From: Undibacterium sp.
GTDB taxonomy: Bacteria > Pseudomonadota > Gammaproteobacteria > Burkholderiales > Burkholderiaceae_D
Assembly: GCF_030651495.1 (NCBI RefSeq)
Contig: NZ_JAUSFI010000040.1
Span: 1 to 55,457 of the forward strand
Length of the DNA: 55,457 nucleotides
Direction of reading: 5' to 3'
Part shown: positions 8,711-18,399 of the stretch, in pieces
Numbering within the stretch: position 1 is the first letter of the stretch
Layout: each line of letters opens with the position of its first letter
The notes under the pieces: model-generated
What the model saw: the letters and a program-made list of their open reading frames with translations, nothing else
Told to the model about the DNA's origin: nothing
Database searches by the model: none
Made by a program: the position numbers and the translations under genes

Positions 8711-10597
8711 TTACTTCCATTCACCACGTAAGGATTTCACTTTTTCTTGCAACATGATCGGATTGACCGCGGCTGGCTCCAGTGCCTCGCCCACCACCAA
8801 TTCCAGTTTAGAGAAGGGGCCACGGCGGAAAGAGCGTTCAAACGCATTCCCCTTGTCGCGCGTCAAAAAGCTGCCCCATAAACCGCGCAACGCCATCGGG
8901 AACACCGGTACCGGGCTACGCTCCAGTATCTTCATGATGCCGCCTTTGAATTCATTCATATCACCGGTGGCGGTCAGCTTGCCTTCAGGGAAAATGCAGA
9001 CCAGTTCGCCTTCGTGCAGCGCCTTGGCAATATCAATATACGATTTCTCCATCAGCCACGGGTCTTCTTTGGCGGGAGCAATCGGGATCGCCTTGGCAGT
9101 TCTGAAAACCCAGGATAAAAATGGAATCTTGAAAATGCGGTGATCCATCACAAAGCGGATAGGCCGCGGGCTGTACGCCATAATCACAATCGCATCCATA
9201 TAGCTGACGTGGTTACAGACCAGAACGGCGGCGCCCTCTTCCGGCAAACGTTCTATATTCACGCCGTTAACCCGATGCACGGTATGGATAAGCAGCCAGG
9301 CAATAAATCGCACCAAAAATTCTGGCACAAGACTAAAGATGTAGGTCGCCACGATGGCATTGAGAATCGCCGTGGCCAGAAACAACTGTGGAATACTGAA
9401 ACCGGCATTGAGCATCAGCATCGCCGCCAACGCCGCTACCACCATAAAAATGGCATTGAGAATATTCATGCCGGCGATGGTGCGCGACAGATGCTTGGGG
9501 TCGCAACGGGTCTGTATCAGAGCAAACAAAGGGACAATATACAAGCCGCCAAAAATACCAATCATGCTGATGTCAAACAAGATACGCCAGCTACCCGTTT
9601 GCTGCATGAACGCCATCATGTCGACTGCGGCGGTGTTGGTATAAGTCAGACTCGATAGATACAGGTCAAAGCCAAATACGGATAAACCAATGGAGCCGAA
9701 CGGCACCAGACCGATCTCGACCTTATGACCGGAAAGCCGCTCGCATAATAAAGAGCCGGCACCGATACCAAACGAGAATATCGTCAGTAATAAGACGAAT
9801 ACATAGTGATCGCCATGCAGGTAATTTTTGGCAAAGAGCGGAAACTGCGCCAGGATGATCGCACCGTAAAACCAGAACCATGAATTACCCAGCAAGGATA
9901 AAAACACGGGACGATTCTGTTTGCTGAAGCTGATGTTACGGATCGTTTCTGTGACCGGATTCCAGTTAACTTTTAATTCTGGCTCAGGCGCCGGAGAATA
10001 CGGAATACGCAAGCTGGTCAGCCAGCCGATGATGGCAATGGCGATCGCGCCGCCCGCTACCAGCTCTATGCCCCAGCCTTCTTGCACCACCAGTACCGCC
10101 CCCAATATTTCGCCCAGCAAGATGCCGACGAAGGTACCAGTTTCGATCACGCCGTTACCGCCAACGAGTTCATCATTTTTTAAATGCTGCGGCAAGTAAG
10201 CGTATTTCACCGGGCCAAATATGGTGGAATGTATCCCCATTCCGGCCACGGCGGCGATCAATAACCATAATTGATGCGTCATCCACCCGGTAGCGGCGAT
10301 GATCATGATGACGATTTCCAGCAATTTCACCTTGCGTGCCATGCCGGCTTTTTCAAACTTATCGGCCAATTGGCCGGAAGTGGCTGAAAACAGGACAAAC
10401 GGCAAAATAAATAAGCCAGGAATCAGATTGTTCAGTAAGCCCACATCCAGCTTGGTCCAATGCAAGGCATCATAAGTGAGGATGGTGAGTAATGCGGTCT
10501 TGAACACATTGTCATTAAACGCGCCAAGGAACTGGGTCCAGAAAAAAGGCGCGAAACGGCGCTGTTTGAGAAGGGTAAACTGGCTGTGTTGGCTCAT
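8711..10597 (-). CDS. MFS transporter fused to a PlsC-type acyltransferase
   Basis: A 628-residue fusion. Residues 1 to about 425 form a 12-helix major facilitator domain resembling the lysophospholipid flippase LplT ('FFWTQFLGAFNDNVFKTALL' near the N-terminus). The C-terminal 200 residues form a glycerolipid acyltransferase with the H-x4-D motif in 'NHVSYMDA' (His about 463) and 'FPEG' at about 535. By analogy with E. coli LplT-Aas it would bring lysophospholipid across the inner membrane and re-acylate it, but the acyl-ACP ligase domain of Aas is absent, so acyl groups must come from elsewhere. It is the upstream gene of the alpha-2-macroglobulin pair, pointing to envelope maintenance. Confidence 0.85.
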   Translation of the reverse strand: MSQHSQFTLLKQRRFAPFFWTQFLGAFNDNVFKTALLTILTYDALHWTKLDVGLLNNLIPGLFILPFVLFSATSGQLADKFEKAGMARKVKLLEIVIMIIAATGWMTHQLWLLIAAVAGMGIHSTIFGPVKYAYLPQHLKNDELVGGNGVIETGTFVGILLGEILGAVLVVQEGWGIELVAGGAIAIAIIGWLTSLRIPYSPAPEPELKVNWNPVTETIRNISFSKQNRPVFLSLLGNSWFWFYGAIILAQFPLFAKNYLHGDHYVFVLLLTIFSFGIGAGSLLCERLSGHKVEIGLVPFGSIGLSVFGFDLYLSSLTYTNTAAVDMMAFMQQTGSWRILFDISMIGIFGGLYIVPLFALIQTRCDPKHLSRTIAGMNILNAIFMVVAALAAMLMLNAGFSIPQLFLATAILNAIVATYIFSLVPEFLVRFIAWLLIHTVHRVNGVNIERLPEEGAAVLVCNHVSYMDAIVIMAYSPRPIRFVMDHRIFKIPFLSWVFRTAKAIPIAPAKEDPWLMEKSYIDIAKALHEGELVCIFPEGKLTATGDMNEFKGGIMKILERSPVPVFPMALRGLWGSFLTRDKGNAFERSFRRGPFSKLELVVGEALEPAAVNPIMLQEKVKSLRGEWK

Positions 10598-10699
10598 AGT
10601 GCGTGTTGGTTAATGGGAAATGTTGACGATTATAATTTAATCATGCTGCAATTTACGCAATGTTTTCACTCCGTCACACTATCCACCAAAAACTTCCTC

Positions 10700-10785
10700 A
10701 GGACTTACGCAAAATTGTTCCAGCTAGGCGTACCGCCGAAGACAGTACTTTAGCAACGACGCTGGGGCGGTTTTACGTAAGTCCT
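10700..10785. repeat. MITE-like element, copy 1 (short form)
   Basis: An 86 bp element with ends AGGACTTACGCAAAA and TTTTACGTAAGTCCT (14 of 15 complementary). It matches the copy at 18400-18501 almost base for base but lacks a 16 bp internal segment (TACGGCTAGGCGAGTG). It encodes nothing and lies in the 339 bp gap between the MFS/acyltransferase start and the 116-residue gene; I see nothing else distinct in that gap except a weak promoter for the latter. Probably a non-autonomous element moved by a transposase encoded elsewhere. Confidence 0.85.
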
Positions 10786-10936
10786 ATTCCTATCTTCGTC
10801 GCGTCAGTGCCAACAGTTTCACGCCTATAGCGCGCAGCATCAACACATACAGAAATGCTACTGTACGGCCCTCTTTTAAAGAATTTACCGCCAGCGCTAA
10901 GATTACAAGCTAGCAGAGATCTGCTATGCTATAAAA

Positions 10937-11287
10937 ATGACTACCGATACCGACATCCAACTTAGCGGCCCGTTCAAGGCCACCGACTCATCCGGCGCCG
11001 GCCATGAAGTCAAGGCGATCCGTATTTTTGATGAAGGCTACGGCATCATCGACGTTTACGTCGATTTTTCCGCGCCCATTGAGAATAGCTTGTGCAAAGA
11101 CAAAGTGCTGATCAGCCAGATTATGGCGCGCCTGCGCAGCCTCGGCTACGTCGGACCAGATTTCGAACACAGCGATCTGGGCCTGCAAGAAAGAAAGCTG
11201 ATCGTACTGGAAGCGCCGGAAGAATTTTGCGACTTTGCCAAAAAACATGGCTGGAAAAATCTGGCCGAAGAATTCGACGAAGACTGA
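10937..11287 (+). CDS. Conserved hypothetical acidic protein
   Basis: A 116-residue, acidic, soluble protein without signal peptide or membrane segment, and no family I can name. It is rich in Asp and Glu, ends 'EEFDED', and contains a central 'YVDFSAPIENSLCKDKVLI' segment suggesting a small alpha/beta fold. No Shine-Dalgarno sequence precedes the ATG. A TATGCT hexamer at 10925-10930 would place the transcription start almost on the ATG, so the mRNA may be leaderless. A strong hairpin terminator follows 20 bp after the stop, supporting a real monocistronic gene. Confidence 0.7.
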   Translation: MTTDTDIQLSGPFKATDSSGAGHEVKAIRIFDEGYGIIDVYVDFSAPIENSLCKDKVLISQIMARLRSLGYVGPDFEHSDLGLQERKLIVLEAPEEFCDFAKKHGWKNLAEEFDED

Positions 11288-11306
11288 AACTGAGACTGAG
11301 TTTATC

Positions 11307-11333
11307 AATGGCACCCCAGAGTGCCATTTTTTA
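11307..11333 (+). terminator. Rho-independent terminator after the 116-residue gene
   Basis: AATGGCAC (11307-11314), loop CCCAGA and GTGCCATT (11321-11328) form a perfect 8 bp stem running into a T-rich tract. It ends the plus-strand 116-residue gene. Confidence 0.85.
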
Positions 11334-11392
11334 TCTCAACGACCTGCAGCAGATAAGTTATGGGGGAGGATTTCCCCCTTTACCACCTTAAC

Positions 11393-12088
11393 TCAAGCCG
11401 TCACCAGGCCCTCATCGGACAAGCGCAGAATCCGGTCGCAGCGTTTCGCCAGCTCGGCATCATGAGTCACGATCACAAACGCGGTTCCCAAGGTGCCGGA
11501 AAGCTCTAGCATCAGTTCAAAAATCTGCTGGGCAATCGCGTGATCCAGATTGCCGGTAGGTTCATCGGCTAACACGCAGGCCGGTTGCGTGACGAGCGCA
11601 CGAGCGAGGGCGACGCGTTGTCTTTCGCCGCCGGAGAGTTCACCGGGCACATGCGAGACGCGATGTGACAGCCCTACCCTTGCCAGTATCACGCGCGCTG
11701 CTTCTTGTGCTTCCGCCCGTTTGACACGACGGATCAGCAAAGGCATCGCGACGTTATCCAAGGCAGAGAACTCAGGCAATAAATGATGAAACTGATACAC
11801 AAACCCCAGCGAGCTATTGCGCAAATTGCCGCGGGCGGTTTCGCCTAAACTGGCAAAATCCTGCCCTTGCAGGATCACCTTACCGGTGGTCGGCGCATCC
11901 AAGCCACCCAGCAAATGCAGTAAAGTGGATTTACCCGAACCCGAAGCGCCGATGATGGCGACGCGTTCGCCCGCGTTGACGCTGAGATGAATGTTGTTCA
12001 ATACCTTGACGGAATAATCGCCCTGGGTAAACGTCTTACCCAGATTAGAGCAAGACAAGACTAATTTAGTTGCAATAGGATTATTCAT
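11393..12088 (-). CDS. lolD: Lipoprotein-releasing ABC transporter ATPase LolD
   Basis: A 231-residue ABC ATPase with Walker A 'GASGSGKST' (47-55), a Q-loop near '[10 protein letters not shown]' (98-106), signature 'LSGGERQRV' (151-159) and Walker B ending 'VLADEPTG' (172-179). The 'HHLLPEF' stretch after the Q-loop is typical of LolD. It powers release of outer-membrane lipoproteins from the inner membrane to LolA. Its ATG overlaps the end of lolC by 8 bp, so the two are translationally coupled. Confidence 0.95.
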   Translation of the reverse strand: MNNPIATKLVLSCSNLGKTFTQGDYSVKVLNNIHLSVNAGERVAIIGASGSGKSTLLHLLGGLDAPTTGKVILQGQDFASLGETARGNLRNSSLGFVYQFHHLLPEFSALDNVAMPLLIRRVKRAEAQEAARVILARVGLSHRVSHVPGELSGGERQRVALARALVTQPACVLADEPTGNLDHAIAQQIFELMLELSGTLGTAFVIVTHDAELAKRCDRILRLSDEGLVTA

Positions 12089-13337
12089 AACGCAGTGCCT
12101 CCGCAGGTTTTACGCGGGCAGCGCGCCAGCTAGGGTAGATCGTGGCAAGAAACGCCAGGACGATGGCGACGCCACCGATGGTCCAGACATCCGACCAGTG
12201 CAGATCCGAAGGTAAGGCGCTAATCACATACACTTCTTTCGACAAAAACTGTATGCCCAGTACATGCTCAATAAACGGCACGATGACATCAATATTGAGC
12301 GCCACTACGATACCTGAGCCTACGCCTATCGCGGTGCCGAGTAAGCCGACCAGTGCCCCCTGGATCATAAAAATCTTCATGACTGACCAGGGCGAGGCGC
12401 CTAGCGTGCGCAAGATGGCGATGTCGGCTTGTTTCTCGGTCACGGTCATCACTAAGGTGGAGACCAGGTTAAACGCCGCCACCGCAATGATCAGGGTGAG
12501 GATGATGAACATCATGGTTTTTTCGGTCTTCACGGCGGCAAAATAATTGCGGTTTTGCTGCGACCAGTCACGCGGGATCAGGTTGCTGGTCAGCGTTTGG
12601 CTTAACTCGTTTGCCACTTGCGGGGCGTTGAGCATATCTTTGATGCGCAGGCGCAGGCCGGTCGGCGCTGGCTGGCGGAAAAACTTCTCGGCGTCCGTAA
12701 TATGGATAAATGCCATCCCAGAATCAAACTCGTAATGCCCTGCCTCAAATACCGCCACCACGGTAAATCCCTTCAAGCGCGGCACCATGCCTGCGGGCGT
12801 GAGTTGGCTTTCGGGGGCGGCCAGCGTGACCTTATCGCCGATGCTTACATGCATGGCACGCGCCAACTCAGAGCCGAGAATGATATTGAACTCGCCGGCG
12901 CGCAGATCGGTCAGCTTGCCCGCCTTGATCTTGCTGGCCACGACCGAGACCTTAGGCTCTTGATCCGGCAAGATCCCGCGCAGCATCACGCCGCGCATGA
13001 TGCCGTCGCTGATGATCATGGCTTGCGCATCGACATAAGGCGCGGTGCCGATGACGGCCTTGTTTTTTTGCACTTCTATTGCCGCGGCTTGCCAATCGGG
13101 CAGTGCACCGCTGACGTCAAAGACCTCGATATGCGACAGCACCGACAACATGCGGTCGCGCACTTCTTTCTGAAAGCCGTTCATGACCGAGAGCACCACG
13201 ATCAGTGCAGCAACGCCAAGCGCAATGCCGGCCATCGAGATCAGCGAGATAAAGGAGATAAAACTATTCCGGCCACTACGCCGTCCGGCGCGGGTATAGC
13301 GCAAACCGACCAGCCATTCAAAAGGGAGATTTTTCAC
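12081..13337 (-). CDS. lolC: Lipoprotein-releasing ABC transporter permease LolC/LolE
   Basis: A four-helix permease of 418 residues from a GTG at 13337. This start matches the family length and the usual opening '[16 protein letters not shown]'; an upstream TTG at 13382 would add 15 atypical residues. The first transmembrane helix is at about residues 25-52 ('[23 protein letters not shown]'), followed by a large periplasmic domain and three C-terminal helices in the FtsX-type region. It forms the membrane part of the Lol transporter with LolD. No second permease is adjacent, so the complex may be a homodimer of the LolF type. Confidence 0.9.
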   Translation of the reverse strand: MKNLPFEWLVGLRYTRAGRRSGRNSFISFISLISMAGIALGVAALIVVLSVMNGFQKEVRDRMLSVLSHIEVFDVSGALPDWQAAAIEVQKNKAVIGTAPYVDAQAMIISDGIMRGVMLRGILPDQEPKVSVVASKIKAGKLTDLRAGEFNIILGSELARAMHVSIGDKVTLAAPESQLTPAGMVPRLKGFTVVAVFEAGHYEFDSGMAFIHITDAEKFFRQPAPTGLRLRIKDMLNAPQVANELSQTLTSNLIPRDWSQQNRNYFAAVKTEKTMMFIILTLIIAVAAFNLVSTLVMTVTEKQADIAILRTLGASPWSVMKIFMIQGALVGLLGTAIGVGSGIVVALNIDVIVPFIEHVLGIQFLSKEVYVISALPSDLHWSDVWTIGGVAIVLAFLATIYPSWRAARVKPAEALRYE

Positions 13338-13523
13338 GAATATTTTCAATTTAATTAGCGTATGGCGCTGATAGAAAATCAATTACCGGGATGCAGACCA
13401 AGGCGCAAACCGGAACAATACGTCGGTATTGTGAGGATTTGCAACGCAGGTATGCGCCCGAGAATTGGTTTTATAGGCGCGCCTTTATTTGGGCAGCCCG
13501 CTAGTTTGCCATACAATAGGGCC

Positions 13524-14573
13524 ATGAACCATTTAGAAATTATTTTGCCGTTTTGCATTCCCCCTGCACCACTGGCACCAGACCTGTTACGAGAACTGCA
13601 GACACCCGCCTTTGCCAAGCTGATTGCACTGGCAAATCGAGGTGAAATGCAGATATTTGACACTTTTTCCAGGCGACTCCCGCATGAATCCTTGCTCGCA
13701 GGCCATTTTAGCCTTGAAAGCCGCACCGGCATTGCGCAATCGGATTTCAATTTAAAGGAAAATCGCCTCAACAGCCCCGCCACGACCCATCACAAGATGC
13801 GGGAATTCGGTTTGACTCCGGACGAAGGATTTTGGTTCACGCTCAGCCCGGTGCATATCCACATCGCACGCGACCATCTGGTGCTGACCGATCAGCGCCG
13901 GCTCAATTTGAGCGAAGCAGAAGCGCGCGTGCTGTTTGACGCGGCCTTGCCCATGTGTGCCGAGCTAGGTAAAACCTTGCTTTACGGCGATGCCAAGACC
14001 TGGTTTTTGCGCGCCGATGCGTGGCACGCATTGCAGACCGCCACCATGGACGCGGCCTGCGGCCATAACATCGACATCTGGATGCCGAAAGGCGAACAGG
14101 AAGTCGCCTGGCGCAAACTGCAAAATGAGATTCAAATGCTATGGTTCATCCACGATGTCAACGCCCAGCGTGACGCACGTGGCGACAATCTGGTCAATTC
14201 GGTATGGCTCCATAGCGGCAGTGCGGCATTGACGCCCATGCCAGTGATCCAGTCGTCCCGCACCGACCTCGGCGCGATCATTAGCGGCATGAATAGCCAG
14301 CACAAGACGATCTTGCAGCTTGATGCCTTACTGGAACCTGCGCTCAATAACGACTGGGCCAACTGGCTAGATGCGATGCACCAGCTGGAAACGCATTGGT
14401 TCGCGCCCTTGGTACAGGCGCTGAAGGATAAAAAAATCCGCCGGCTTAGCCTGGTGGCGACCGATGCCAATCGCCTCATGAGGTTTTCATTGACGTCCAA
14501 CAGCTTGTGGAAATTTTGGCGCACACCTTCGCTGGATCAACTCTTTTCCAGCGCCACGACGGATACACCATGA
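13524..14573 (+). CDS. RpfE-like conserved protein upstream of recJ
   Basis: A 349-residue cytoplasmic protein starting at ATG 13524 ('MNHLEIILPF'); the longer open frame from 13362 overlaps the divergent lolC and is rejected. It resembles the RpfE family of beta- and gammaproteobacteria, annotated variously as regulatory protein or phosphoglycerate-mutase-like protein, with no settled biochemical role. Features include 'LTPDEGFWFTLSPVHIHIARDHLVL' in the first half and 'EIQMLWFIHDVN' in the second. Its TGA overlaps the recJ ATG (ATGA), so the two are coupled, as in the Xanthomonas rpf region where rpfE is close to recJ. Confidence 0.75.
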   Translation: MNHLEIILPFCIPPAPLAPDLLRELQTPAFAKLIALANRGEMQIFDTFSRRLPHESLLAGHFSLESRTGIAQSDFNLKENRLNSPATTHHKMREFGLTPDEGFWFTLSPVHIHIARDHLVLTDQRRLNLSEAEARVLFDAALPMCAELGKTLLYGDAKTWFLRADAWHALQTATMDAACGHNIDIWMPKGEQEVAWRKLQNEIQMLWFIHDVNAQRDARGDNLVNSVWLHSGSAALTPMPVIQSSRTDLGAIISGMNSQHKTILQLDALLEPALNNDWANWLDAMHQLETHWFAPLVQALKDKKIRRLSLVATDANRLMRFSLTSNSLWKFWRTPSLDQLFSSATTDTP

Positions 14574-16258
14574 CCAGACTCAGAATACGCCCCTACTCTT
14601 TACGTCAATCCGAAATGCTGCGCCAAAGCGGTTTGCATCCGGTATTGGCAAGGCTGTTTGCGGCACGCGGCGTCGCCGACAGCAGCGAACTGGCGACCGA
14701 ATTGCCCGCATTGATTGCGCCCGGCGCTTTATTGCATATCGATAAAGCGGCGGTTTTTTTGGCCGATGCGATTGCGCAGAATAAAAAAATGGTCATCGTC
14801 GCCGATTACGATTGCGACGGCGCCACCGCCTGCGCGGTCGGCCTGCGCGGCTTGCGCATGCTCGGCGCCCAGGTCGATTACATCGTGCCGAATCGGTTTG
14901 AATATGGCTATGGCCTCACGCCTGAGATCGTCGCGCTGACGGCCAGAGAGAAAAACCCTGACATCATCGTCACGGTCGATAACGGCATTGCCAGCATCGA
15001 CGGCGTGGCAGCAGCGAATGCGCGCGGCATCCAGGTGGTGATTACCGATCACCATTTACCGGCAGATACCCTGCCCGACGCCAGCGTAATCGTGAATCCG
15101 AATCAGCCCGACTGCGGCTTCCCGAGTAAAAATCTGGCCGGGGTCGGCGTGATGTTTTACGTCTTGCTGGCACTACGGGCCGAGCTGCGCAAGCGCGGCG
15201 TGTTTGACAGCCAGAGCCAACCCAAATTAGACAGCTTGCTCGATCTGGTGGCCTTGGGCACCGTGGCCGACGTGGTTAAACTTGATCCGAATAATCGTAT
15301 TCTGGTAGCGCAAGGCCTGAAACGCATGCGCGCCGGCCGTATGCATGCAGGCATCGCCGCGCTGTTCCGCGTGGCCGGACGCGAGCCGCGCAATGCCAGC
15401 CCGTTTGATCTCGGTTTTGCGGTCGGGCCGCGCTTAAATGCCGCCGGCCGGCTGGCCGATATGTCGCTGGGCATAGAATGCCTGACCACCGACGATGAAG
15501 GACGCGCCTGGCAAATCGCGCAAGAGCTCAATAGCATCAACGCCGAGCGCAAAGACATAGAACGCGACATGCAAGATGCCGCGCTGTTGCATCTGGATGA
15601 TTTCAAGGCCGACGCCAGCCATACGATTGCGGTGTTTGACGCCAGCTGGCATCAGGGTGTGATCGGGATCGTCGCCTCGCGCCTGAAGGATAAATTCTTC
15701 CGCCCGACCATCACTTTCGCCCCTGGCGATGAAGGCTTGATGAAAGGCTCGGGCCGCTCTATTCCCGGCTTTCATCTGCGCGATGCGCTCGATCTGGTCT
15801 CCAAGCATGCTCCGACGCTGATCCAGAAATTTGGCGGCCATGCGATGGCGGCCGGCCTGACCATCCGCAGCGAAGATTTTCCTGCCTTCCAGGCCGCTTT
15901 TGAAGCCGTCGGCAAAAGCTGGCTCAAGCAAGAACAGCTGGAGCGCATCATAGAAACCGACGGCGCATTGGAAGACGCCTACTTCACCACCGATTTTATC
16001 GACCTGATTGCCGGCCAGGTCTGGGGCCAGGGTTTCGCCCCGCCGGTGTTCTGCGACGACTTCAAGCTGATCTCGCAGCGCATCCTGAAAGAGCGCCACC
16101 TGAAAATGGTGCTGGAAAAAAATGGCCTGCGCTACGACGCGATCTGGTTCGGCCATACTGATAGCTTCGGCGACAAGGTCAAGGTGGCTTTTCGTCTGGA
16201 TGCAAATGAATATAATGGCGTAACGAAGGTGCAATTATTGGTCGAACATGTGGAGTAA
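14570..16258 (+). CDS. recJ: Single-strand-specific 5'-3' exonuclease RecJ
   Basis: A 562-residue DHH-family nuclease. The start at 14570 is chosen because its ATG overlaps the preceding TGA and because the extra residues of the longer frame are not part of the family. Metal-binding motifs are 'DYDCDG' (79-84), 'VDNG' (about 136-139) and 'DHH' (160-162). The DHHA1 domain follows with 'FGGHAMAAGLTI' near 420, and a C-terminal OB-fold region. RecJ acts in RecFOR recombination, mismatch repair and base excision repair. It is co-transcribed with the rpfE-like gene and probably with bluB. Confidence 0.95.
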   Translation: MTRLRIRPYSLRQSEMLRQSGLHPVLARLFAARGVADSSELATELPALIAPGALLHIDKAAVFLADAIAQNKKMVIVADYDCDGATACAVGLRGLRMLGAQVDYIVPNRFEYGYGLTPEIVALTAREKNPDIIVTVDNGIASIDGVAAANARGIQVVITDHHLPADTLPDASVIVNPNQPDCGFPSKNLAGVGVMFYVLLALRAELRKRGVFDSQSQPKLDSLLDLVALGTVADVVKLDPNNRILVAQGLKRMRAGRMHAGIAALFRVAGREPRNASPFDLGFAVGPRLNAAGRLADMSLGIECLTTDDEGRAWQIAQELNSINAERKDIERDMQDAALLHLDDFKADASHTIAVFDASWHQGVIGIVASRLKDKFFRPTITFAPGDEGLMKGSGRSIPGFHLRDALDLVSKHAPTLIQKFGGHAMAAGLTIRSEDFPAFQAAFEAVGKSWLKQEQLERIIETDGALEDAYFTTDFIDLIAGQVWGQGFAPPVFCDDFKLISQRILKERHLKMVLEKNGLRYDAIWFGHTDSFGDKVKVAFRLDANEYNGVTKVQLLVEHVE

Positions 16259-16268
16259 CAGAACAATC

Positions 16269-16919
16269 ATGAATTCCCATCAATTTTCCGAGGCAGAAAT
16301 TCAAGGGGTGTATCGCGCCATCTACGAGCGGCGCGATATGCGGCATTTTTTGCCCACACCCATTCCACCCGAACAACTATTGCGCTTTATCGAGGCGGCA
16401 CACCATGCCCCTAGCGTCGGCTATATGCAGCCGTGGCGTTTTGTCCGCATCGTTGATCCCGCCTTGCGCCGCGACTTACATCAGCATGTGAACGAAGAAC
16501 GCCTGCTGACGGCCGAGGCATTAGGCGAGCGCGCCAATGCCTTTATGCAACTGAAGGTAGAAGGCATGTTGTCCTGTGCAGAATTGCTGGCAGTGGGCTT
16601 GACGGATGGCCGCGAAAAACACATCTTTGGCCGCCGCACCATGCCAGAAATGGATTTAGCATCCGCTTCCTGTGCGATACAAAATTTTTGGTTGGCGGCA
16701 CGCGCCGAAGGCATAGGCATGGGCTGGGTTTCGATGTTTGACCCTGAAGTGATCAGGGAAAAACTCCACATGCCGATCGGCAGCCGTCCTATCGCCTTGC
16801 TCTGCGTTGGTCACGTTGAAGAATTTTACCCGGCACCGATGCTGGAAACAGAGAAATGGGACAGCCGCCGTCCTTTATCAGAGGTACTGTTTCAGGATAG
16901 CTGGGGTGAAATCAAATAG
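16269..16919 (+). CDS. bluB: 5,6-dimethylbenzimidazole synthase BluB
   Basis: A 216-residue nitroreductase-fold flavoprotein that splits reduced FMN to make the lower ligand of vitamin B12. Recognisable features are 'YERRDMRHFLPTPIP', 'HHAPSVGYMQPWRFVRI' near the start and 'ARAEGIGMGWVSMFDP' near residue 145, a pattern distinguishing BluB from general nitroreductases. Two starts are possible: ATG 16248, inside the recJ end, and ATG 16269, preferred here on family length. No other cobalamin genes are in the window, so it may serve B12 remodelling or a pathway encoded elsewhere. Confidence 0.88.
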   Translation: MNSHQFSEAEIQGVYRAIYERRDMRHFLPTPIPPEQLLRFIEAAHHAPSVGYMQPWRFVRIVDPALRRDLHQHVNEERLLTAEALGERANAFMQLKVEGMLSCAELLAVGLTDGREKHIFGRRTMPEMDLASASCAIQNFWLAARAEGIGMGWVSMFDPEVIREKLHMPIGSRPIALLCVGHVEEFYPAPMLETEKWDSRRPLSEVLFQDSWGEIK

Positions 16920-17158
16920 TATTCAGCCGTTCGCCGAAAGGCAGCAGGAAGAGCCTGCGGTTGATGCATTTGCGGCACTTAATGTGGCAACTAATGTAGT
17001 AATTACGGCGGCAAATGCACCAACTCCTTTGTCTGCCGCGTATTTTTTCCGACGCATTGCTTATGCAGGCAATGCGCGGGTACCATCAGGCGACGTCAAG
17101 CTAGCAATTATTTTGCCTGACAAACACGTGAGGCAGAATGCGTGGGCAATCAGCGTCC

Positions 17159-18382
17159 TTAGTCTGGCAACGAATGCGAGTAAAAAAAGCGCATCATTTC
17201 CTGCGCCGCATCCGGACCGGCAGGATCGGTATACGTGCCACTCTTGCTGCCGCCCGACCATGCATGACCGGCACCATGGAGTAGCCATTGTTCCGCAATA
17301 ACCTGGCCGCCGCTGTTGCGGTGCATCGTGCAAGTGTATGACTGACCATGCTTGCTCTGCCCTTCCTGCACGATGACATCCGGAATCCCGGATGAGCCAT
17401 GCAAGCGCGACAATGACTGCGACATAATATTGTCGCCATTACGTGGATGCACAGTCTTGTCGCGATCACCGTGAAACACGATGATCGGTATTACTTTTGC
17501 ATGCGCTGCCAGCTTCGGCATGCCTGCAGCAGCGCCGCCTCTCATGGCACCCAGTGCCGATGGCAGATCATGCGCAGCGCCGAATGCCAGACCAGAATGC
17601 ACGCCAGCAGCCGCATAGATATCAGGATAAGTCGCATGCATGATCGCTGCCATCGCACCACCGGCGGACAAGCCTGCGATATACACCCTGCTTGAATCGA
17701 CCTGGTATTCTTCACTGATCTTGCGCGTGATACCGGCAATGATCGACGGCTCGCCCTGATCGCGCTTCTGGTCGAGGGCATTAAACCAGTTCCAGCATTT
17801 CGAACTATTCGCTCCCTGTGTCTGCGCAGGGTAAACCACCAGACATTGATGCTCTTCTGCGAGCGCATTCATCTGGGTGCCATTGGCAAAATCATCCGGG
17901 TTTTGCGTGCAACCATGCAACATGACTACCAGCGGCAAGGGTTTATCCAAGGGTTTATCCTTATAGCAGCTAGGAATATAGAGTTTGTACTGACGGGTAC
18001 CTGCCTGATTCGTGAAAGATCCCGAAATGAAGCGGCCACCGGTTGCCGTCGCTGTTTTCGCTGCCGCTTCTGAGATGTCGCCTGGCGGCGTAAATGACGG
18101 CGCGTCGAAGGGCGTGCCCTCTGCCGGCATTAAGATGCGCAACTTGGCCAGCAGATCCGGTACAAACCCGGCCATTGAGTCTGCCATTGGACCGGCCATC
18201 GTTTGCGTACCTGACGCGGCCTTACCAGAGGGCGCTACCCGGGCATCGTGCTTTGGCACCTGCATCGTTTGCGCCCCGTTCAGCGCGCGTTGAATGGCAG
18301 CAGTCGCCGCATGCGGACCAGCGGCGAGCAAAGTGCGGGTGGTATCACGCATCTGCATAAGTATGTTTTGATCGATTTTCAC
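17159..18382 (-). CDS. PHB depolymerase-family esterase
   Basis: A 407-residue alpha/beta hydrolase of the Esterase_PHB family. The GTG at 18382 is taken as start because AGGAAAG precedes it; the longer open frame runs into the MITE-like repeat and is artificial. An N-terminal helical region has 'AATAAIQRALNG', and the hydrolase core starts at 'LPLVVMLHGCTQNPDDF'. The lipase box is 'GLSAGG', with likely partner Asp in 'FHGDRDKTVHP' and His in 'GAGHAWSGG'. No signal peptide is obvious, so an intracellular location is possible. A CopG-type regulator lies just upstream, separated by a mobile repeat. Confidence 0.85.
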   Translation of the reverse strand: MKIDQNILMQMRDTTRTLLAAGPHAATAAIQRALNGAQTMQVPKHDARVAPSGKAASGTQTMAGPMADSMAGFVPDLLAKLRILMPAEGTPFDAPSFTPPGDISEAAAKTATATGGRFISGSFTNQAGTRQYKLYIPSCYKDKPLDKPLPLVVMLHGCTQNPDDFANGTQMNALAEEHQCLVVYPAQTQGANSSKCWNWFNALDQKRDQGEPSIIAGITRKISEEYQVDSSRVYIAGLSAGGAMAAIMHATYPDIYAAAGVHSGLAFGAAHDLPSALGAMRGGAAAGMPKLAAHAKVIPIIVFHGDRDKTVHPRNGDNIMSQSLSRLHGSSGIPDVIVQEGQSKHGQSYTCTMHRNSGGQVIAEQWLLHGAGHAWSGGSKSGTYTDPAGPDAAQEMMRFFYSHSLPD

Positions 18383-18399
18383 TGTTATTTCTTTCCTAT

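Noticed and set aside
12618..13358. 246-codon open frame antisense to lolC
   Set aside because: His/Arg/Asp-rich composition typical of an antisense frame; lolC is certain.
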